A stretch of DNA of 64,000 bases. It comes from Canna indica (Eukaryota; Streptophyta; Magnoliopsida; Zingiberales; Cannaceae). The notes under the pieces were generated by a model. The model was given only the letters and a program-made list of their open reading frames with translations. It was not told the DNA's origin and made no database searches. The position numbers and the translations under genes are program-made. Shown one piece after another: positions 57,490-64,000 of this stretch. The stretch covers positions 15,452,501 to 15,516,500 of the forward strand of contig CP136891.1 of NCBI GenBank assembly GCA_034359265.1, given 5' to 3'. How positions within the stretch are numbered: the first letter of the stretch is position 1; each line of letters begins with the position of its first letter.

Positions 57490-58381
57490 GGAGTATTAGT
57501 GTGGCCTTTTTCTTTTAAGTTCATAATTCTTTGACAGGTATAGGTTGAAAACTAGAGGGCTTATGAAATTATAAACATATGGAGGAATCCTTCACTATTA
57601 GTCCAATCTGGTGATTTACTGAGCTTTTCCTAGTGGTTTGCAATCAATCTGCCACAAAAAGTTACTGATGATCTGAGGATGCATGAACAAATAATGAACA
57701 ATGCCACCTTATAGCCTAAAGGTGAGTAAGAAACCAACCAATCCAATAGTTAATAATCTTGATCCACCAATTCTTTCAGAGTATTAATTCTTTGAAATTG
57801 CCACCATTCCAATAAATTAACTGATACTTGCGGGATAAAATGCTTCAGCATCAAACCCTTTTTTAACCACAAACAAATGAACAGTACAGCTCAGATCATC
57901 CAGAAAAGCAGGGTCATAAATGGACATATCTTGTTACATGTGAAAATGGCTTTCTTTACAAGACTTAGTTCAACCTTCATATAACAAGCTGTAAAGTCCG
58001 AACAAACTGTAATTTATCCTCAACGGAAACAACAAATACTTGGCAAAACAACTACACAGCTCAAAGTTATCATGATGCAGAAGATAAAAATGTATCCCTG
58101 GTAAATCATGAAACATGATTACTCAAGGAACTGATGCACATTTTGTGCAATGTATGCTTACTTCAACTAATATTCTTCATGAATAGTAGTATTGAAAATT
58201 TCAAGAGTCTTCTATTAAAAGTTTAGAGTATGAGCATAAATCCAAGAAGTTAACTACAATAATCTTTCCTGACACCTCACTATCCTAGCATAATCTTACC
58301 TTCCTGCTTTAAAGAGCATTGAAACAGATTGATCTTCATTTGCAAATAAGAACAATTGAACCATCAATTTAGTTCTACGGT
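57490..58381. other. AT-rich sequence, intergenic or intron
   Basis: No gene is seen. Confidence 0.4.
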
Positions 58382-58995
58382 AGAGGTGGCAATGGGCCGG
58401 GCCGGGCACGACCCGACTGTGCCCAGGAGGCGGGCTGGGCTCGCCTCCTGGGCACACGGGCCGTGCTGAGCACGGAACGACCGCGGGCTGAGCACGACGC
58501 CAACCATCTGGCGCGCACCGACCTAGGCCTGGCTCGGGCCCGACCGAGTAATTTTTAATATATATATATTTTATTATTTAAAATCTCCTATAAATACCCT
58601 ATCATCTTCTTCATTTTTTCTATTTTCATTCTTTTGTCCAACTCTCAACTCTCTTACTCTCAAGTCTCAACAATCAAAGTTCATTTACAATCATTCTCAA
58701 CAACTTTTTAAGTTCATCAAGGATTCAAGATTGCTGTCAATTTTTTTTAATCTCTTAAATTTGTTTCATTGATTAGTATAATATTTATACTTTTTATATT
58801 TTTAATTTTTACTAATGGCGGATAGAGATTTTTGAGGTTATTATCCACAAGTTGGATCAAATATGTTAGAAGAAACGTCTCCTAGTACTCCTACCACTCC
58901 TACCACTCAACAAAATCAAAACATAGAGATAAGTCCATCTATTAATTTATGTCCATCAGGTAGAAAAAAAAGTATGGTATGAGAATATTGTATAT
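58382..58995 (+). mobile_element. Truncated hAT transposon with 5' end of a broken transposase
   Basis: The left end TAGAGGTGGCAATGGGCCGG is a typical hAT terminus, followed by GGGC-rich subterminal sequence and an AT-rich promoter. A transposase start lies at 58815 (MADRDF, then an in-frame TGA). It leads to a PTTPTTQQNQN stretch and RKKSMV-stop-EY, the beginning of a BED-type zinc finger. The rest of the transposase and the right end are missing. Confidence 0.65.
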
Positions 58996-60760
58996 TGGCC
59001 AATGCAGTCTTAATATGGCCCTGCCATGGCACCTTATTTAGGTCAATGATTGAAGCTTGTATGTAGAGCTTATTTGCTCCCAAATTCCATGTTAAAACAA
59101 GCTCACACTAGATTGGTAGCGTATAGGTGCCAACATGAAGATAAATTTGATTTGTGAATTTAAGTTGCAACATTCTTTAGCACTAACTAAAGCCTAAAGG
59201 TTACTACTTACTATCTTTCTTATAGTAGAATGCTAAACTCAAATAATAGGGATAACGTACATGTTAAGATTATGCATTTATCAAGTCTCAAAAAAGCTTG
59301 ATAATGAGGAACCTCCTCGAGCACTCAATGCACATTGAAGCAATATGCTAAAGAATATGAAGTGGCTATAAATGTTCTTCTTGTCAATTTGAAATCAAGT
59401 CATAATCAACATAAAGTTGTTTTCTGTTTACCTGACTATGATAACCATCACCAGAATTAGATAATAAACCTCTGTTTTGTTTGTAACTGAAAACATCACT
59501 GTTGAGAGTAAGCAATATGAAACTAACATACAAAAAGAAACAAAAAAGAACAGAGGTTACCTTAACATGAAGTAAAGTTGGGTTAAATTTTGAAATGAAT
59601 AAAAACCAAAATTTATAGACGTAACATATTTGAAAGGGGTGATACAAATGGCTCGAAGATTCAAAACTATCCACTATCAAAATTCTCCCCAACTAGAGGC
59701 ATACGAATGAGAGAAAAAAAATGTTGTGACAAAGAAAGAGTAAACAAAAACAATCATTGTAGAATGCATTAATCAGAATGCAAAAGCAAATTAAGTATAA
59801 GATATGAATAGAATTGCTGCACAAACAATTATTATCAACTATCATCCTATCTTACTAGAAAATGTAAAATGTGAATGTGTAGGAATGACTGCAGATAAAT
59901 GGTTTGTAAGCAAAATAACCATGAAGAATTGAAGATAGTACAATCACAGAGGTTATGTTTGGCTTTGTCTTGGCTCTTGCTCCTTTTTCATTTATTTGCC
60001 TCCACCCAAATCTTTAGTTTGTTCAAATCTCTAATGCAGTCCTGGTCCTTACTATGGTCCCTTCCTATACCTCAATCATGGTATGTTGAAGCTCATTGTC
60101 ATTATTATTTAAATCTTGACCTTCGTCATTGTATCTGCTCTTGGTTGATCAAAACCCCAACCACGTTCACCATCTCTTTCCTGTTTCATTTCCCTATCTT
60201 CCCTATCTTGATCTAGATGGTAGTAAATATCTGTCCCTACCGCTGTTCCAACCATCTCCACTATCGCTTCCCTTTCTCTGCCAAGCATCTACCCTATGAA
60301 CCTCGACAGCAATCTTCACAACAGAATCGACCTTCTGTCACTTGAATGACCTCCATTTACTCATACGATCAGCCTTCTTTCCAATTGTCTACCTGAGAAA
60401 AAAGGCAGTGATATGCTTTCCTGCTATATATCACACTAACGTGTAGGCATCAACAAAAAGTTAACCAATGCGCTATCTGCAAGCGGATCAAGAGACATGC
60501 CCCTCCATAAACCTTTACAAGTACATCATAACATTGCCAGCCGATCTAGGTTTTCAAAATGTAAGAAAAGCATCGCATCTTCCTCCAATATGCAGATCAT
60601 AAATGATCTACAATTGAAGGACCAAGTAATATCGAGCAGACTGCAGAAGGATCTACTGGCGATCGTTATTCTCGACGCTAACACGGAACTATAATGGCTT
60701 TGGAGAAATATGGCATTAATTAGGAGATGTGAGATATACCATTCACGAGTTCCAACAGCA
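58996..60760. other. AT-rich sequence, intergenic or intron
   Basis: No convincing gene. A possible minus-strand exon at about 59432-59500 (bounded by CTCAACAG and CAGGTAAAC) has an open frame but no recognisable content. Confidence 0.35.
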
Positions 60761-60900
60761 TCGAACCCTAACAAAATAAACTGTGGCGTACTGGCGTTGG
60801 ACGCCCAAAGATAGCTATGGAAGAGGGAGAAAAGATAAAAGTAACTCGAGGAGGAGGAGAGGAAGTCAAAAACGCTCCTAATCCAATTCAAGTGATCAAG
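60761..60900 (-). promoter_or_regulatory. Candidate 5' leader exon
   Basis: On the minus strand this is TC-rich (CTTCCTCTCCTCCTCCTCGAG) in its first part and ends GTTCGATGCTGTTGGAACTC before GTGAATGGTATATC, resembling a plant leader with a donor after the ATG. The string is quoted only to 20 bases: TTCCTCTCCTCCTCCTCGAG. It could belong to the small ORF at 57295-57489. Confidence 0.25.
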
Positions 60901-62330
60901 TTAACCTATAATCCAAAATCAACAATAATCCTAATTCAATAATTCTAATTCAACTCAAGTCTAATTTTGTATTATGTTGTGAGCTAGTGTTTTGCAATAG
61001 TTTTAATTTTATAACTTTGACGATGATAATAATAATAATAATAATAATAATTTTTAAGCTATCGAACTTATAAAAAATAGAAAAAATTGACAAAATAATA
61101 AACACTTCAAGATAAATTGACAAAAGGATATTTTGCATCGTAACTATTTTTGGCATTTTCCCAAATTACCTCTAAGAATGCAATTGTTTCATTGGTTTGG
61201 CTCAGTTATTTTTTTAACCAAGTTTAGTGACTTTAAAGTCCTTTAAGTGCTCTTATATTGGCAATTAGGGACTGGGTCAAAAGTTCCTAAGTAGGTCATT
61301 TGCATGTTAATTGAGACATATTAATATTAAAATGATCATCAACATATTTTTTAAATTAATCAACAAAATAAATATTTGACAAATAAAAAAATCATTTTGG
61401 TACTCTATTTATTATATCATCAATTATAGACATTGTAAAAGGTCACTAACTGCTGATATAAGCATTATAGTACATAAAAAATCTCAAACTATAAACGTAA
61501 AAAAATCTAAAATAAAATATTAATTACAATTATATTGACTATTATGAATTTTATATATCATGCATTAATTTTTGTCATCATTTTAGATGACAAATAATTA
61601 TTGAACCAAAACTGGCATGTCAATTAATATTAAAAACCATTCATAAAACCTTCCAAGTTGACAAATCATTTTAAAAAAAAATTAACATTTTTCCTGCAAA
61701 AACCCTTTAGAATATTCACATTGGCAATTTTATGCAGGTCTATATAAGAGATTAATTTTCACCTATATTGTTAAACTTCCTTTCCTATGTCAATAGAAAG
61801 AAAGACAGAAAATAGATGGTATTCCATGAATACTTTAGCAAAGCACAGAATATTCATTATGACGAGACAAAGTTCCTCATTTGATCCCTCATGCGTTTTT
61901 GGCTAACCAAACAGCCATATTAACCATGTAGACAATAGATACTCTATTTGATATTAATTTGAATACAATCAAAGTAGAGCATGATAAAAATCGGCAAAGA
62001 AAAACTCATTGCAGCACAATCTATGCAAAAGAACTAAACTGAAATGAACATTTCCAAACCAGCAGAAGTTTTCATAAATTGGTACAGCAATAGAAGAATT
62101 TTGCATCTTGTCAAAAGATAAAACAAAACTGACATATATTTTCCTCGTCAGCCAATAGCCGCCGACAAATACTGAAACAACAGCAGAAGATATTGAAGCA
62201 GGCAACTAAGTTTTCTACCGAAACAGATAAAAAGAATGGACTTCTCATCTGCTTTTCATGTTATTCCTACTTGACGAAACTTTAAGTACCTATGGTGCTT
62301 CTTACCATCCCTATCATATTCTTTCTGGTA
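60901..62330. other. AT-rich intergenic sequence and 3' UTR of the carrier gene
   Basis: No gene is seen. (AAT)n lies at about 61026-61050. The 3' UTR of the minus-strand carrier gene likely covers part of 61960-62330. Confidence 0.45.
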
Positions 62331-64000
62331 CTACCTGGAAGTATAACTTTGTTGATCATTGCTGCTTCCACCTGAAGTCCCAGTTTCAGTAGAAGAGCTG
62401 TTTGATGAGTTCTCAGTTGCAACGGATTCATGAAGAGAACCATTCTCTTCTAGTTTTATCTCGGTGACCAAGCCATTGGCATCTGCCTTTGTTGCCTCAA
62501 TCAAAGGCACTTTCTCCTTTTCTTTAAGCTTCTCCTTCTCAAGCTCTTGCTTAGCCAAAGGTGAGAACTGGGAATCCAAGGATCTGGCAGCACCTAACCA
62601 TGCAAGAACTATCACCAGCAGTATTCCTCCGAGGTAAGGAGTTGAGTTCGCAAGAGAACCGAATGACAAAATCATAAATTGCTGGATCAGGGCGCCTCCA
62701 GATTTTCCAAGGGGGTTGCAAACAACATCAATGGCCGCCTTCCCCTTAACCTATAGTTTATTGGATAAAAAACAAATAATCAATAAGCTCATTCTAGCTG
62801 TAAAAAAATATGGAAACTTCTCACAGTACGAAAAAGAGCTATTATTTACACAGATGCAGGAAGTCTCCCATAACTGAGGTTTAAACAGAAAAGTGATCAA
62901 TTTGTTTTTTTCAAACAAAGGTAAGGACAAGGTGGACACATTTGAAACACCAAATAGGTTGTTACAAAAACAGTATAGTACAAACTAAATTTGCTATCCT
63001 CTTTTTGATAACTTGGTCTCATTAAACAGATTAGCAAAGCAAATGGAAAAAAGATCCAGACATGAAACATCATGAAAATAGAATGCAGATGATAAAAATT
63101 CAGTGGAAAGAACTAAATGTGGGATCAAAATAAAGGAAAAACCCTGATGCATTTATTAGGGTGCTTAACTGCACAAGAGGCGAATGACTAAATATTACAT
63201 CTAGTTATCAATTGAGTACTGCAATTTTCGTGGAGGACATAGCTCAGAAGACAGTATATATTCACTGTTTTAGATGAGTTGAGAGAAGTAAGTAGTCTAT
63301 AAGACATGTAAGTGAACAGTAGAGAGACATAGTTTACTAAGTTGGCCCACAAAGTATTTGATGATTATTATATTAATTCTTTATACCTACTCATTTTCAA
63401 GTCCATGAGATTATGGGATATCTCCATGCTCACAGAGACATGTGAAGAAAAAAATACTGACCTTCATTTCTTCATCCAAAGGAATATACGCCATTTCTTT
63501 GCAAGGATCAAACAAGCTGTATTTTGCACTCTTACTGAAAATGTTCTGTAGTGCTCCCACATATACAGCTGCGAGCAGAGGAGTCATGCCAAAACTCGCT
63601 AATAGAGGAGTCAAAGGCTCACCAAACAGAAGTAGTGAGAAGAACCCAACCCCTGTCAGAAGTAAAACTGTGGGAGTAATCATAGCTGCCACTCCCCAAC
63701 CGAATTTTCGGAGAATCAATCTGCCTAGCAACATCATTGTGAATGTTGCAATACCAGTAGCGGTCGAGAAATCACCCATGAAAGATGAATATTCGTTTGG
63801 ACTGGGGAACTGCAAATAAAGTTTGCAAAAAAAATCAATTCAAAGGATTACATGGTCTGATCATTGAAGGGCACTATATAACAATTGAAAAAGATCATTA
63901 CCTGTGCCTTGAGCTTTGATTTCCATGTGACTTCTACAAGGTTGATGCTTATACCATAAGCAACGACCAAAGTTGCAAGATCCCTCACGTATCTAGATGA
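62331..64000 (-). CDS. NTT: Plastid ATP/ADP carrier (NTT/TLC family), C-terminal part; 5' end outside window
   Basis: Three exons are seen: 64000-63902 (continuing outside the window), 63809-63462 and 62750-62331, joined by GT-AG introns. They total 867 bp (288 aa), about the second half of a protein usually near 600 aa. The product sits in the inner plastid envelope and imports ATP in exchange for ADP (and phosphate). Visible parts are VAYGISINLVEVTWKSKLKA, PSPNEYSSFMGDFSTATGIA, several membrane helices (ATFTMMLLGRLIL, ITPTVLLLTGVGFFSLLLF), then the family block VYVGALQNIFSKSAKYSLFD and KGKAAIDVVCNPLGKSGGAL. A long hydrophilic tail rich in Glu, Lys and Ser ends QQSYTSR. The frame is intact, so the gene is probably functional. 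Confidence 0.93.

Noticed and set aside
1..64000. tRNA or rRNA genes
   Set aside because: No cloverleaf with A and B boxes and no rRNA-like block was noticed by eye; a tRNAscan-SE run would be decisive.

Overview
The window is nuclear DNA of a flowering plant. The genes are split by GT-AG introns, their products are plant-specific (a plastid FATB thioesterase, a plastid ATP/ADP carrier, a RABA-class GTPase), and the AT-rich intergenic space is packed with plant DNA transposons (CACTA/EnSpm, Mutator-like, PIF/Harbinger-like, hAT-like). The FATB sequence and an old badnavirus-like insertion would fit a non-grass monocot, but this is a weak inference.

Layout. 1-9.3 kb is repeats: a Harbinger-like element filled with a 26-bp minisatellite (182-2035), a Tourist-like MITE (2598-3044), and a Mutator-type MITE (3940-7591) split by an internally deleted CACTA element (4483-7582). 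9.3-14.5 kb is the FATB gene on the + strand: six coding exons, 422 aa, and a probable leader intron. 14.5-32.7 kb is a large repeat block. Its centre is a 7.06-kb CACTA element (18769-25831) with a perfect 3-bp target duplication, a nearly full-length but nonsense-riddled TNP2 transposase, a second Transposase_24-like gene, and a 167-bp solo LTR inside that gene. MULE, hAT-like and foldback elements follow, with a small GC-rich gene for a secreted 8-Cys peptide (29408-29662).

32.7-43.0 kb holds two host genes on the - strand: a DUF92/TMEM19 family (PGR-like) membrane protein with a badnavirus-derived protease fragment in intron 3, and a TDRD3-like protein (RMI1_N domain, RG-rich tail). 44.2-45.6 kb is a Pack-MULE with a perfect 9-bp target duplication that carries pieces of three unrelated genes. 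47.3-48.1 kb (-) encodes a Rab11/RABA-type GTPase whose leader is probably interrupted by an intron of about 3.4 kb. 51.9-62.3 kb is mostly AT-rich DNA with hAT-like elements and one doubtful small ORF. 62.3-64.0 kb (-) is the 3' part of a plastid ATP/ADP carrier (NTT) gene that runs off the window.

The host genes do not form a pathway; they are independent transcription units. FATB (fatty acid export from plastids) and NTT (ATP import into plastids) both serve plastid lipid metabolism, but nothing here suggests linked control. I see no wholly new system. The most notable items are the three-donor Pack-MULE, the CACTA deletion derivative with templated filler DNA at its junction, the solo LTR with an snRNA-type promoter motif, the minisatellite-filled Harbinger-like element, and the pararetrovirus relic in an intron. 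Exon borders were placed by hand from splice consensus, reading-frame arithmetic and family resemblance; no alignment or search was run.
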